Source: an uncultured Verrucomicrobiota bacterium (GTDB taxonomy: Bacteria; Verrucomicrobiota; Verrucomicrobiia; Limisphaerales; UBA9464). From it: a stretch of DNA of 64,000 nt. Location of the stretch: contig CAIXUG010000062.1 in assembly GCA_903922605.1 (NCBI GenBank), positions 33,215 through 97,214 on the forward strand, written 5' to 3'. Made by a program: the position numbers and the translations under genes. Below, piece after piece: positions 1-9,322 of the stretch; within the stretch, counting starts at the first letter, position 1; the number at the start of each line of letters is the position of its first letter. A model generated the notes under the pieces. The model was not told the DNA's origin and searched no databases. It saw only the letters and a program-made list of their open reading frames with translations.

Positions 1-947
1 GGGTGCTCTGGCCGACCCTCGGGGTCGCGCTGACCTGGCTGACACTGCCAGTCTTCCGTGGTGTGCTGCAGGGGCGCCAGAATTTTGGCGCCCTCGGCTG
101 GGTCTCCCTGCTGGATGGCGCCGGCCGCATCACGGCCACGGGACTGATTGTGCTCGCGTGGCACGGGCAGGCCGCCGGCGCCATGCTGGGGGCGCTGACG
201 GGCCAGGTGTTTTCGATGGGCGTCGCGGTATGGGCAACGCGCGATGTCTGGCGCGTTCGTGGGGCGGCGAAGGTGGACTGGGCGGTCTGGTTCCGTCGCG
301 TGCTGCCGTACACGCTGGGCGCAGCCGGGCTGATCGTGCTGGCCAACTTCGACGTGATCTTCCTCAAGGCAGCCATTCCCGGGACCAAGGCGGATGAGTT
401 TGATCTGGGGGAGCTTTATCTGCCGGCCTGGATGATCGGCTTTGCCCTGACCCAGATCACCGTGCCGCTCGCGATGGTGATGTTCCCCAAGATCGCCCGC
501 AGCGCCGCCACCGGCATCAAGTCGGACGCGCTGACACTGACGCTGGTGGGCACGGCCATTCTGGGCGGGCTGAGCTGGGTCGGCGTGCTCCTGCTGCCCA
601 AACTGCCGCTGCAAATCCTCTTCTTCCGCACACCCGCCAACTGGGCCGCGGCGCCGATGGTGCCCTGGTGCGTCTTTGCGATGCTCGCCTACGCGCTGGC
701 CAACGTGCTCGTGAACGACCAGCTCGCCCGGTCACGCTTCGCGGTCGTGCCGTGGATCGTCGCTGTCGCCGTTGGCTACGTGGCGCTGCTCGTCGTGCTC
801 ACGCCGCACCTGCTGACAATGGAACCGTTCAGCGCCTATCGCGTCGTGGCCGGCGTGATCGGCGGGGCGAACCTGCTCCTGCTGGGCGTGGCAGCGTTCC
901 TCACTTGGGGAAGGCCGACTAAAACACCCGCGCCCAGAGCACCTTGA
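1..947 (+). CDS. MOP-superfamily polysaccharide/O-antigen flippase, C-terminal part
   Basis: The first 5' end lies outside the window; about 314 residues remain of a family that is usually 400-500 aa. The product is almost entirely hydrophobic, with about eight candidate membrane helices separated by short polar loops. Near the visible start, the stretch VLQGRQNFGALGW followed by a basic DGAGR resembles the conserved loop of Wzx-like polysaccharide exporters, which flip undecaprenyl-linked glycans across the inner membrane. MurJ is less likely because I do not see its loop motifs. The gene converges on the downstream methyltransferase and the two coding ends overlap by 29 bp (919-947). The MOP fold is fairly sure; the substrate is unknown. 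Confidence 0.7.
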   Translation, partial: VLWPTLGVALTWLTLPVFRGVLQGRQNFGALGWVSLLDGAGRITATGLIVLAWHGQAAGAMLGALTGQVFSMGVAVWATRDVWRVRGAAKVDWAVWFRRVLPYTLGAAGLIVLANFDVIFLKAAIPGTKADEFDLGELYLPAWMIGFALTQITVPLAMVMFPKIARSAATGIKSDALTLTLVGTAILGGLSWVGVLLLPKLPLQILFFRTPANWAAAPMVPWCVFAMLAYALANVLVNDQLARSRFAVVPWIVAVAVGYVALLVVLTPHLLTMEPFSAYRVVAGVIGGANLLLLGVAAFLTWGRPTKTPAPRAP

Positions 948-2238
948 GGTAGCGGCTTTCGGGGCAGTTGGACATCACCGGGTGATCCTCGCCCGCGCCG
1001 GTGCGGTCCACGAACTGGAGCTTGCGGCCGACCCGGTGCGCCGCGCGGATGGTCATGCGTTCGAAGTCTTCCGCGCTCAGTTGGCCCGAGCACGAGCAGG
1101 TCACGAGCAGGCCACCCGGCTCGGTGATCACGACACCGAGCGAATTCAGGTCCTCATACTTTTCCATGCCTTCCTTCTGCTCCAGCTCGTCGCGGCTGAA
1201 GATCAGCTTCGGCGGGTCCAGCACCACCACGTCGAACTTCTTGCCGTCCTTCCGCATCTGGCGGGCGTAGCTGTAGGCGTCGCAGTGGACCCATTCCACG
1301 CGGGCCTGGTTCAGGTTCGCGTTGCGCTTGGCGGAGGCGATCGCCTTCTCGTCGAGGTCCACGCCCGTCACCTCGGCGGCGGCACCGGTCATCTTTGCCG
1401 CCAGGGCGAAGCCACCCGTATAGCAGCAGAGATCGAGCACGCGCTTGCCCTTGGACCACTGGGCCATCCGGCGGCGATTCTCGCGCTGGTCACAGAAGAA
1501 GCCGGTCTTGTGGCCCGCCGCGAAGTCCACCTCGTAGCGGATGCCGTGCTCGCGGATCTTCACCGTGCGCACGGGGTCGGACTGGTGTTCCTCCACGTGC
1601 ATGCGCTCGCTGCCGGCGATGGCGGGATCCACCTCGATGACCGTGCGCCTGGTGCCGAGCCGCGCGTGCAAGGGTGCGAGCAGTTCCGGCAGGCGCTTCC
1701 AGATGCCGAGGCTGTGGACCTGCACGCTGAGCACGTCGGCAAAGCGGTCCACGATCAGGCCGCTCAGGCCGTCGCCGTCGGAATTGATCACGCGAAAGGC
1801 GTCGGTGGTCGCGGGCAGATCGAGCACGGCGAGCCGCAGATCGAGCGCGCGGTGCAGCAGGATGGTGAAGACGGATTCATCCACGGGCTCGTCGCCGTGG
1901 TGGATCACGCGCAGGGGCACGCGGGCGCCGGGATTGTACAGGCCCGCGCCAAAGGGCCGGCCATTCTTGTCGAAGACGTGGACGAGATCGCCGGGCTTGG
2001 CCCCCTCCGACACGTCCCCGAGCATCGCGGGATAGACCGAGGGCTGGTAGCTGAAGGTCCGCATCTGCACCCACGGTTTGGGCCAGTTTTCGCTGCCGGC
2101 GGGCGGCAGTTTCGGCGGCGCGGGCGGGCGCAGCGGCTGGGCGTGGAAGCGCACCGGACGCGGCGCCGGGCGGTCGTAACCCGGCCGACGCGAATAATTG
2201 GACTCGTTCACCGGCCTTGCGTAAGCGCAGCAGGCCAT
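919..2238 (-). CDS. RlmI-like 23S rRNA methyltransferase (PUA + SAM-dependent MTase)
   Basis: Predicted cytosolic class I SAM-dependent methyltransferase of the RlmI/RlmK (COG1092) family, which methylates a cytosine of 23S rRNA. Visible features in order: an N-terminal Pro/Arg-rich tail of ~45 aa; a PUA-like domain (HVFDKNGRPFGAGLYNP); a linker with the family-typical INSDGDGLSGLIVDRF; then the Rossmann core with SAM motif VLDLCCYTGGFALAA, the acidic SAM residue in VTGVDLDEKA, the DPPK motif and CSCSG near the C-terminus. I chose the ATG at 2238; a GTG at 2211 is a good alternative because the tail before the PUA domain is not conserved. The 3' end overlaps the convergent flippase gene by 29 bp. 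Confidence 0.85.
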   Translation of the reverse strand: MACCAYARPVNESNYSRRPGYDRPAPRPVRFHAQPLRPPAPPKLPPAGSENWPKPWVQMRTFSYQPSVYPAMLGDVSEGAKPGDLVHVFDKNGRPFGAGLYNPGARVPLRVIHHGDEPVDESVFTILLHRALDLRLAVLDLPATTDAFRVINSDGDGLSGLIVDRFADVLSVQVHSLGIWKRLPELLAPLHARLGTRRTVIEVDPAIAGSERMHVEEHQSDPVRTVKIREHGIRYEVDFAAGHKTGFFCDQRENRRRMAQWSKGKRVLDLCCYTGGFALAAKMTGAAAEVTGVDLDEKAIASAKRNANLNQARVEWVHCDAYSYARQMRKDGKKFDVVVLDPPKLIFSRDELEQKEGMEKYEDLNSLGVVITEPGGLLVTCSCSGQLSAEDFERMTIRAAHRVGRKLQFVDRTGAGEDHPVMSNCPESRYLKVLWARVF

Positions 2239-2336
2239 TGGACGCAACGCGTTTCGTGAGTGGGGCCAGAATCGCGCGCAGCTTTTCACCGCAGCTGGCC
2301 TTGGAGATTGGGCGGGCGGGCGGAGTCGGGTGGCCG

Positions 2337-2495
2337 TTCCCCCTCACCCCGGCCCTCTCCCGCCAGGAGAGGGAGAATTGTCGTCCGCCGGTCGGCGAAG
2401 GCGGGCGCGGGATTGGCCGGAGAATCTTCCAGTTAGCCAGCGGCATTCCCGGCGGTTCCCTCTCCCAGCGGGAGAGGGCAGGGTGAGGGAGGACG
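2337..2495. repeat. Palindromic repeat, family A (CTCACCCCGGCCCTCTCC type), intergenic copy
   Basis: The element has two GC-rich hairpins. The left one (2341-2375) pairs CCCTCTCCC with GGAGAGGG; the right one (2458-2491) pairs CCCTCTCCC with GGGAGAGGG and ends in GGGTGAGGG, the inverted counterpart of the outer CCCTCACCCC. Related copies lie inside the ABC permease gene at about 53995-54165 and 54943-55160. The gene-free stretch 2239-2642 holds this element; beyond it (2496-2642) I see no RNA gene, clear promoter or terminator, although a promoter for the 2643 gene must lie here. Confidence 0.8.
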
Positions 2496-2642
2496 GCCCG
2501 CGTTCGTCAGGGACGACTTTCCCTCCGAAATCAGCGGCTATCCGCAGTGGAAACTGTGCCCGCTGAGATCCAAATTCAAAACTGGTCTCTACCGCCCACC
2601 ACTGTGGCTTGAAGCCGCCGACAATCGGCGCAGTCTCTCCCC

Positions 2643-5600
2643 ATGCCGTCCCCGTTTCACCTCCCCGGACTCCTGATGGCGCTGGCCGCATTTTCGGCGG
2701 ATGTGGCGCTGGCCGATCCGTCCGCAGTCACGATCGTGACCAACGCCGCACCGGACGCGCTTACGGCGCAGGCGCGACTCGCCGTCGCCCCGGGACTGAA
2801 GGTGGAGCTGTGGGCCGGCGAACCGCTGGTGCAGAACATCACCAGCTTCTGCTTCGACAGCCTCGGTCGCGCCTATGTTGTGGAGACGGGCCGTCGCCGC
2901 ACCAGCGTCTTTGACATTCGTGGCCTCCAGCCATGGCTCGATAACGACTACGCGCTCCGCACGGTCAATGACCGCGAAGCCTTCCTGAAACGCGTGCTGA
3001 CACCCGGCGATCCCGACCACGAAAAGTTCCTGGGTGCGGTGGTGAAGCGCGGTGGCCTGGAGGATTTCAACCACGACGGCGTGGTGGACGCCCGCGATCT
3101 CGAGGTTGAATCCGAGCGCATCCGCCTCGTGTGGGATGCCGACGGGAAAGGCCGCGCCGATCACGCCGTGACTTTTGCGGACGGTTTCAACTCGCCCGTG
3201 AGCGGCGTCGCCGCCGGCGTGCTCGCTCAGGGGACGAATGTTTGGTTTACGTGCATCCCTGACCTGTGGCGGCTGAAGGCAGCAGATGGGAGCGCGGAGA
3301 TGGGAGATGGAAAATCAGCCACAGCCGCCTCGCGTGAGAAGTTGCTCACGGGTTTTGGCGTCCACATTGCTTTTGGCGGGCATGACCTGCACGGGCTCAT
3401 CAAAGGGCCCGATGGGCGCATCTACTTCAGCATCGCAGACCGGGGTTCGTGCGTGACCAACCGCGAGGGCAAAGTGATTGCTCTGCCGGACTGTGGCGCG
3501 GTGTTCCGCTGCGAACCGGACGGCGCGAACTTCGAGATTTTCGCGCAGGGCCTCCGCAATCCCCAGGAGCTGTGCTTCGACGACTACGGCAACCTGTGGA
3601 CCGGCGACAATAACGCCGACGGCGGCGACAAGGCGCGCTGGACGCTGGTGCTGCAGGGCGCGGATTACGGCTGGACCATTGGCTGGCAATGGCTGCCGAA
3701 ACTCGGCGCGTGGAATTCCGAACGGCTCTGGCACACGCGCGAAAGCAACACGGCGGCCTACATCGTCCCGCCCGTCGCGCACATCGGCCATGGCCCGGCG
3801 GGCATCGCGTATTATCCCGGCACCGGTATGCCCGCGCGCTTCGATCGGCATTTCTTCATGAGCGATTTCCCGGGCGGCGTGCGGGCCTTCGCCGTCGAGC
3901 CGGATGGAGCGTTCTTCAGGGTCGTGCCGGAACCCGAAGCAGGACGGGCAGCCCGCCCGTCTTCTGACCTTTCTGCCGTCCCTGCGGAGCGAACGGCCAA
4001 CAAAGACGAAATGGTGAACGGGCGGGACGCCCGTCCTACTTTGACGGCCTGGCAGGAGGATAATTCCGCAGCGAATCTCACCGGCAAGGTGCTCTGGGAC
4101 CTCTCGCCGGTGGATGTGGCGTTCCCGCCCGGTGGCGGCGTGACTGTGGCCGATTGGGTGCAGGGCTGGGACAAGACCGGCAGGGGCCGGCTCTGGCATG
4201 TCTTTGATCCCGCGCTGGCGAACGACCCCCTCATCGCCGAGACCAAACGCCTGCTGGCCGAAGGCATGACCAAGCGCAACGAGAAGGAACTGCTCGCCCT
4301 GCTCGGCCATCGCGACCAACGCGTGCGCCTGGAGGCGCAGTGGGAACTGGCAAGCCGTGGACCCGAAGTCTGGAAAGGACTGCGGCAAACCGCAGGAACG
4401 GCGCCGAGCATCCTGCCGCGGCTGCATGCGTTATGGGCCTTGGAGATGGTGGTGAGGCACACTCCAAACCGTGATTTCGTACCCGAATTGACGGAACTGC
4501 AGAGCCTGCTGAACGACCGTGAGCCCCTGATCCGTGCTCAGACCGCAAGGGTGCTGGGCCACGCTCATCTGGTAGCGGCACAGAACCCTTTGCTCCAATT
4601 GTTTGCCGACTCAGACGCCCGCGTTGCCGGTGCGGCGGTCTCTGCTTACCGGGATATTTTTTCTGCCTTCAGCCAGAATCCTGAAGGCGGGTTGCGCTAT
4701 CGCACGAGCTGGCAGGAGCGGTTGTTCCAGTGGCTGCCACAGTCGCTGCAGCAGCGAATCCCCCAACCGAACGCCCAAGGCGCCGTCGTCTGGCCCACGT
4801 ATCCGTTGGCGACTCTCTTGGACAGTGCGGCCGGGCTGGAACCGACGGTGCGACATAGTGCCATCCAGTTGCTGATCGAGGTCGGAATAACCGCCGGGAC
4901 CGGGAACTCCGCCATGTTTCTGGGGAATTACAAGATGCTCGAACATGGCACCAACACGAACGCCCGCCTGAGTCTGTTGCTCGCCGAACGGCGGCTGGGT
5001 TTGGACGAGATATCGTCATTTCTGGACGACCCTTCACCGGTGCTCGTCTTGGAGGCTGCCCGCGCCATCAACGACGTGCCGATCACCAATGCGTTGCCCG
5101 CGCTGGCCGGATTGCTGGAACCGGCAGCGTTGGATCACGTGACTTGGGACTCCGGCGTGACGAACTTCACCCGCGACGAATGGCAGACCTGGATGCTTCG
5201 CCGCGCGGTGAACGCCCATTTCCGTCTCGGCAACGCCACGAATGCGGACGCGCTCGCCCGCTTCGCCGTCCGCGCGGACACGCCGGAAAGCGTCCGCGTC
5301 GAGGCGCTCGACGATCTCGCGGACTGGGCGAAGCCGCCGGGCCGCGACAAGATTGTGGGTTTGTGGCGACCGCTGCCGTGGCGTGATCCGGCGCCACCCA
5401 GCCAGGTGCTCGCTGCCATCTGGCCGCAACTGGCCGGCGACGGCTCGACCAACGTTGTCCTGGCGTCCCTGCGGGCCGGAGCGGCCCTGAATATTGCCGG
5501 TTTCCCCGCCTTGCTGGCCGCCTTGCAGCAGCATCCCAGCGCCAGCGTGCGTGCCGAAGTCACGCGGCTGGCGGCAGTGGGAAAAACGGCATCCGTGGGC

Positions 5601-6314
5601 GATCTGCTGGTGACGCTGGCGAACGGAAAGCCGGCGGAGCGACAGGCGGCCTTTTCCGCCCTGGGTGCGTCTGCCGAGCCCGCCGCCCTCCGGACGCTGG
5701 CCGATTGGGTGCAACAGATGACAGCGGGCCAGGTGGCGGCGGAGTTGCAACTGGACATTCTCGACGCGGCCACCAAGGCCGCACAGCCCTCCGGCAACCC
5801 TTCCGGCAGTGCGGCCTCCACGCTGCGTATCGCACTCACCGCCTGGACCAACTCACTTCCGAAAACCGATCTGCTGGCATTGTATCGCCCGGCCCTGACC
5901 GGCGGCGACGCGGCGCGCGGGCGCAAGCTGTTCACCGAGCGGCAGGACCTGGCCTGCTTTCGCTGCCACAAACTCCAAGGTGAGGGCGGCGAAGTCGGGC
6001 CGGAACTGGCCGGCATCGGTCGCACCAAAGGCCGTGAGTATGTGTTGCGCTCGATCCTCTTCCCCAACGCGGAGATCGCCGCCGGCTTTGAGAACGTGGT
6101 GATCACCCTGAAGGACGGCTCCAGCGTCACCGGCGTTCTAAAGTCCGAATCGGACACGGAGCTGGTCGTGCAATCGCCCGAGGATGGCCGGGTGACCGTG
6201 AAAAAGGCCGCGATCGCAACGCGCGAACGCGGCCCTTCGGCCATGATTGAGGGACTCGGGGAACTGATGAACCCGCGCGACCTGCGCGACATCGTCGAAG
6301 CACTCGCCGAGTGA
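2643..6314 (+). CDS. PVC-type membrane-bound dehydrogenase / HEAT / c-type cytochrome fusion
   Basis: 1,223 aa with a signal peptide (cleavage near residue 24, after DVALA). The N-terminal ~500 residues form a sorbosone/glucose-dehydrogenase-like propeller of the Pirellula/Verrucomicrobium type (TIGR02604-like; NPQELCFDDYGNLWTGDNNADGG region). HEAT-type helical repeats follow from about 540 to 1060. A C-terminal haem domain (TIGR02603-like) has CFRCH at 1105-1109. Such proteins are thought to oxidise sugars or alcohols in the periplasm and pass electrons through the attached haem; the substrate is unknown. Oddity: a ~34-residue insert near residues 433-466 is encoded by a 98-bp palindromic repeat that keeps the frame. 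The 3' end lies 8 bp from the convergent delta-60 gene. Confidence 0.88.
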   Translation: MPSPFHLPGLLMALAAFSADVALADPSAVTIVTNAAPDALTAQARLAVAPGLKVELWAGEPLVQNITSFCFDSLGRAYVVETGRRRTSVFDIRGLQPWLDNDYALRTVNDREAFLKRVLTPGDPDHEKFLGAVVKRGGLEDFNHDGVVDARDLEVESERIRLVWDADGKGRADHAVTFADGFNSPVSGVAAGVLAQGTNVWFTCIPDLWRLKAADGSAEMGDGKSATAASREKLLTGFGVHIAFGGHDLHGLIKGPDGRIYFSIADRGSCVTNREGKVIALPDCGAVFRCEPDGANFEIFAQGLRNPQELCFDDYGNLWTGDNNADGGDKARWTLVLQGADYGWTIGWQWLPKLGAWNSERLWHTRESNTAAYIVPPVAHIGHGPAGIAYYPGTGMPARFDRHFFMSDFPGGVRAFAVEPDGAFFRVVPEPEAGRAARPSSDLSAVPAERTANKDEMVNGRDARPTLTAWQEDNSAANLTGKVLWDLSPVDVAFPPGGGVTVADWVQGWDKTGRGRLWHVFDPALANDPLIAETKRLLAEGMTKRNEKELLALLGHRDQRVRLEAQWELASRGPEVWKGLRQTAGTAPSILPRLHALWALEMVVRHTPNRDFVPELTELQSLLNDREPLIRAQTARVLGHAHLVAAQNPLLQLFADSDARVAGAAVSAYRDIFSAFSQNPEGGLRYRTSWQERLFQWLPQSLQQRIPQPNAQGAVVWPTYPLATLLDSAAGLEPTVRHSAIQLLIEVGITAGTGNSAMFLGNYKMLEHGTNTNARLSLLLAERRLGLDEISSFLDDPSPVLVLEAARAINDVPITNALPALAGLLEPAALDHVTWDSGVTNFTRDEWQTWMLRRAVNAHFRLGNATNADALARFAVRADTPESVRVEALDDLADWAKPPGRDKIVGLWRPLPWRDPAPPSQVLAAIWPQLAGDGSTNVVLASLRAGAALNIAGFPALLAALQQHPSASVRAEVTRLAAVGKTASVGDLLVTLANGKPAERQAAFSALGASAEPAALRTLADWVQQMTAGQVAAELQLDILDAATKAAQPSGNPSGSAASTLRIALTAWTNSLPKTDLLALYRPALTGGDAARGRKLFTERQDLACFRCHKLQGEGGEVGPELAGIGRTKGREYVLRSILFPNAEIAAGFENVVITLKDGSSVTGVLKSESDTELVVQSPEDGRVTVKKAAIATRERGPSAMIEGLGELMNPRDLRDIVEALAE
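3941..4038. repeat. Palindromic repeat, family B, inserted in frame in the dehydrogenase gene
   Basis: Terminal inverted repeats AGGACGGGCAGCCCGCCCGT (3941-3960) and ACGGGCGGGACGCCCGTCCT (4019-4038) match at 18 of 20 positions; each arm is itself nearly palindromic. The element lies wholly within the coding sequence and is translated as a hydrophilic segment (GRAARPSS ... NGRDARPT) that breaks the propeller region between EPE and LTAWQEDN. Confidence 0.8.
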
Positions 6315-6320
6315 GACGCC

Positions 6321-6420
6321 GGTCAGTGGCGACGCAGCTCAAGGTACGTAGAATCGCCGTTCGCGGGCGTCTGCAGGTCGATGACGTAGCCGTCGCCGGT
6401 ATACACGCCGATCTGGGTCG
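6321..6420. repeat. 100-bp direct repeat shared by two delta-60 genes (copy 1)
   Basis: These 100 bases, from just outside the stop codon into the 3' coding end, are identical base for base to 9223-9322. Outside this block the two genes diverge clearly, which points to recent gene conversion or duplication of the 3' end. Confidence 0.85.
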
Positions 6421-9028
6421 GCGTACCGCCGGTCAGCTGCTCTCGCTGATAGATCTCGTAGGTCAGCCCCGGTTGCGTCTCCAGCGCGACGCGAAACTGG
6501 CCGGCACTGACATCCTTCGTCCGCAAAGAAAAGTCGGAGTCGCGGGGGATGCGATGCAGGTGCCGGGACAGTTCCAGGTCGAACGACTCGTTAAGCACCG
6601 TGTGGAGCAGCACAGAGTCATCGGCCAGAGCAGCCATCGCGGTCGCTTCATAGCTGTAGCCTCCTGCCGAGGGTAACACGCACTTGAAACTGTAATCCCG
6701 TTCGCCGGTGGTTTTCCAACGCCAGAGCTCGACCGTGCTGCTGATGAAGTTGTCCACCAGTGAGCGGTAGATGACCTGACCTCCGGAAGTGCGAACCATC
6801 AAATGATTCGGCCCGTCGAGCAGAAAGAAATCAGCGGTTGATCGTGAATAAGGGTAGCTGTCATCGAAGACGGTCAGGACGTTCCCATCCTCATCCAGCC
6901 GGAACGCCGGCATGCCGACCAGCAGCTTGCCATCTGACTCCACAAAAATGTGCCGCACTCCAATGGTCCGCGCCTGGAACGCCGGATCGGCCGAGCCATC
7001 GGCCAGCAGGCGCATCAGGCCCAGGCTGGGCGGATTCGTAAGGATCTGACCGGTACCGTAGGTGCGCTCCCCGGCGATGAGCACCCGCCCGTGCAGGTCG
7101 AGCGCCATCGCGTCCACAAATCGGGGCGCCACCACGGGAGACTGGAACGTCGTATCCAGAGTGAGGTCGGCATTCAGACGGGCAAGCCGGAAGGCCGGCG
7201 CATCGCCCACCTTGGTGAACGGGCCCGCGATCAGCAGCTTGCCGTCCGGCAACGGGAGCGCCGTGGACACCTGGACGATGTCCAAGCTGGGAAAGGGGCG
7301 GACCACCAGGTTGCCCGAGCGATCCAGCTCGGCGAGTCCGTAGGCAGGATTCCCCGCCAGTTCGGTGAAATCACCCGTCACCAACAGCCCACCACCGGGC
7401 AACGGGACCAAGGTTTCCACATGCCCCTGTCCCTTGACCACACCGCCGACGCCGAAACCGGAATCCAAGCTGCCATCCGGCAGCAGTCGTCCCACCAGGG
7501 CAGTCTCCGAGGTGTCATTGTCATAGGGATTTCCGCTCCCGACCAAGATACGGCCATCAGGCAACGGTACCAGGTGGGTGACATAGATGAAATTCGTGAG
7601 GGCACGACTGAACGCCAGATCTTCGGTGCCGGGCTGCGGACTGCGGGCGGCCAGATTGACGGATGGAAATTCCAGCTTCTGCGAACCGAACGCATTGCTG
7701 AGTACCAGGCTGAAATCCCCCAGCTCACTGCCGTTGGTGATCGCGAGACGCAGACCACGGTTGGTGGCACCGGTGATGGGTGTCCCATCCCGCAGCCATT
7801 GCAGCGTTGGCTCCGGCGTGCCATCCACCCGGGCAGTCAGATAGAGCGCCTCGTTCGTTGCCACGTGCCGTGGTGCGGCAGTGATGTTGGCCTGCAGTGC
7901 CACCGTATTGGTTGACTCCGGCGTGTATGCCTGCAGCCGAGCAATGCCAGGACGCGCCACCCCGTTCACCTTGCGAAAATCGCCGGAAATCCAAAGGCGG
8001 CCCTGACTGTCCAGTTCCATGGCACTGACGAGCGGCCCGTCCAACTGAACGGTGAAAGTATCGTCCAAAGTGCCGTCTGCATTCAGGCGGATCAGTCCCG
8101 AGGCCGGCGAAGCACCCCAGCTTGTAAAGTTGCCCCCCACGATGGCCTTGCCATCGGGCTGCATGAGCAATGGTGCCAGGTTGAGCGGGAAATTGGAGAG
8201 GTTTGGCATCCGCCGGGTGACCGTCCCCTGGGCGTCGATCCAGGCGAGCTGATCTTCCAGTGCCACGACTGCGGAATCATCCGGAAGGGTTGCAACCGAG
8301 ACCGGTTGGGAGTTCAACCTTCCGCTATCGCTCAGTCTGAGACCCAGGTCAGGACTCGGATTCCAAGTCGGGTCCAGCGAACCGTCGGCCAGGAGGCGAA
8401 GCAGGCCAAGACGGTCCGCCGGAGCCGAGGCATGGAAATTGCCGATGACGATGTAGCGCCCCTGGCGGTCGCCTGCCGCCTGGATGGAGAGACTGCCCGA
8501 GCCCGAGGAAGTGGAAGTATCCACCGCCGGCAGCGGGACTTTGATCCGGAAGCCCGGGTCAATGGAGCCATCACCATCCACCTTGCGGGCATTTGTCTGA
8601 TCGAATGCCGTCACTGAACCGTCATCCTGCCCAATCAGGGCGCCCTGAAAAAGCGGCGAAATTCCCAGCGGACCGGATTGGGAATAGGAGCCGTCGTCAT
8701 GTTGCAAAAGCAGCCCGGAGTTGCTCAATACGGCCAGACCGCCAGAAGGCAGGGGACCCAAGGTGGACATCCATGTCACTGGTACTGGGAGTTGCCAGTC
8801 AGGATCCAGACTTCCGTCGTTCCGCAGCCGGAGCACCGGAAAGGTCGGGGAAGACAGGTAGGCCTGTCCACCCACCACCGTGAATCCCGAGATGTAGTTG
8901 GTGCCCAGTTCGGGCCGCGGGGAAAATCCGAGGTCCAGCTCACCGTCGGCGACGGACCGTGATGTCAGAACTGATGCAAGCGTGAGCACCAGCCCGGCCC
9001 GCCAGACAAAACCTCTCCTTGTATTCAT
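6323..9028 (-). CDS. Secreted delta-60-repeat / Ig-like protein, paralogue 1
   Basis: 901 aa with an N-terminal signal peptide ending near ...SRSVADG. The N-terminal third contains delta-60 repeats, a beta-propeller-like repeat with the signature (N/D)(A/D)DG(S/T)LD..F, for example GDGSIDPGF, ADGSLDPTW and ADGTLDDTF. An Ig-like domain at about 375-465 carries LTARVDGTPEPTLQWLRDG and LRLAITNGSELG...LVLSNAFG. More delta-60 units follow, then a C-terminal beta-rich tail. No sortase, PEP-CTERM or T9SS-type anchor is visible. It is the last of three tandem co-oriented paralogues, and its 3' 100 bp are identical to those of the next one. Function unknown; probably an extracellular or outer-surface protein. 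Confidence 0.85.
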   Translation of the reverse strand: MNTRRGFVWRAGLVLTLASVLTSRSVADGELDLGFSPRPELGTNYISGFTVVGGQAYLSSPTFPVLRLRNDGSLDPDWQLPVPVTWMSTLGPLPSGGLAVLSNSGLLLQHDDGSYSQSGPLGISPLFQGALIGQDDGSVTAFDQTNARKVDGDGSIDPGFRIKVPLPAVDTSTSSGSGSLSIQAAGDRQGRYIVIGNFHASAPADRLGLLRLLADGSLDPTWNPSPDLGLRLSDSGRLNSQPVSVATLPDDSAVVALEDQLAWIDAQGTVTRRMPNLSNFPLNLAPLLMQPDGKAIVGGNFTSWGASPASGLIRLNADGTLDDTFTVQLDGPLVSAMELDSQGRLWISGDFRKVNGVARPGIARLQAYTPESTNTVALQANITAAPRHVATNEALYLTARVDGTPEPTLQWLRDGTPITGATNRGLRLAITNGSELGDFSLVLSNAFGSQKLEFPSVNLAARSPQPGTEDLAFSRALTNFIYVTHLVPLPDGRILVGSGNPYDNDTSETALVGRLLPDGSLDSGFGVGGVVKGQGHVETLVPLPGGGLLVTGDFTELAGNPAYGLAELDRSGNLVVRPFPSLDIVQVSTALPLPDGKLLIAGPFTKVGDAPAFRLARLNADLTLDTTFQSPVVAPRFVDAMALDLHGRVLIAGERTYGTGQILTNPPSLGLMRLLADGSADPAFQARTIGVRHIFVESDGKLLVGMPAFRLDEDGNVLTVFDDSYPYSRSTADFFLLDGPNHLMVRTSGGQVIYRSLVDNFISSTVELWRWKTTGERDYSFKCVLPSAGGYSYEATAMAALADDSVLLHTVLNESFDLELSRHLHRIPRDSDFSLRTKDVSAGQFRVALETQPGLTYEIYQREQLTGGTPTQIGVYTGDGYVIDLQTPANGDSTYLELRRH

Positions 9029-9055
9029 AGCCTTGGGGAATCTTTGTGCGCCGAT

Positions 9056-9084
9056 AACAAAGCGTGCGCGAGCATGTTTTTCAA
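9056..9084 (-). promoter_or_regulatory. Candidate promoter of delta-60 paralogue 1
   Basis: On the minus strand TTGAAA (9079-9084) is followed after 17 bp by TTTGTT (9056-9061), 27 nt before the ATG. The -35-like hexamer is good and the -10 is weak. The same arrangement, within the conserved block GTAAAT(T/C)TAC(A/G)CTTG, precedes the other two paralogues, which supports a regulatory role. Confidence 0.45.
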
Positions 9085-9145
9085 GTGTAAATTTACGGCT
9101 ATAAACATTGCATGGACCGCGCCGGCATCGGCCCCCTACGGCAAT

Positions 9146-9171
9146 AACCCGCCGGTTTTTGCCGGCGGGTT
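9146..9171 (-). terminator. Hairpin downstream of delta-60 paralogue 2
   Basis: AACCCGCCGG (9146-9155) pairs perfectly with CCGGCGGGTT (9162-9171) around a 6-nt loop, about 55 bp past the stop of the upstream minus-strand gene. The T tract is short on that strand, so this is a weaker terminator than its relatives at 12024 and 14870. Confidence 0.55.
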
Positions 9172-9222
9172 TGCGGGACGGTCATCCGAGATTTTTGCGG
9201 GTCTGACGCCGCGCCGGCACGC

Positions 9223-9322
9223 GGTCAGTGGCGACGCAGCTCAAGGTACGTAGAATCGCCGTTCGCGGGCGTCTGCAGGTCGATGACGTAGCCGTCGCCG
9301 GTATACACGCCGATCTGGGTCG
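9223..9322. repeat. 100-bp direct repeat shared by two delta-60 genes (copy 2)
   Basis: Identical to 6321-6420; it covers the stop codon and the last ~32 codons of paralogue 2. The third paralogue is similar here but carries several differences. Confidence 0.85.

Noticed and set aside
3..947. The flippase as MurJ
   Set aside because: No MurJ-specific loop motifs are visible in the part present; a general polysaccharide exporter is a safer call.
982..2259. 425-codon open frame opposite the RlmI-like gene
   Set aside because: Antisense of a conserved gene in GC-rich DNA; no similarity to any family.
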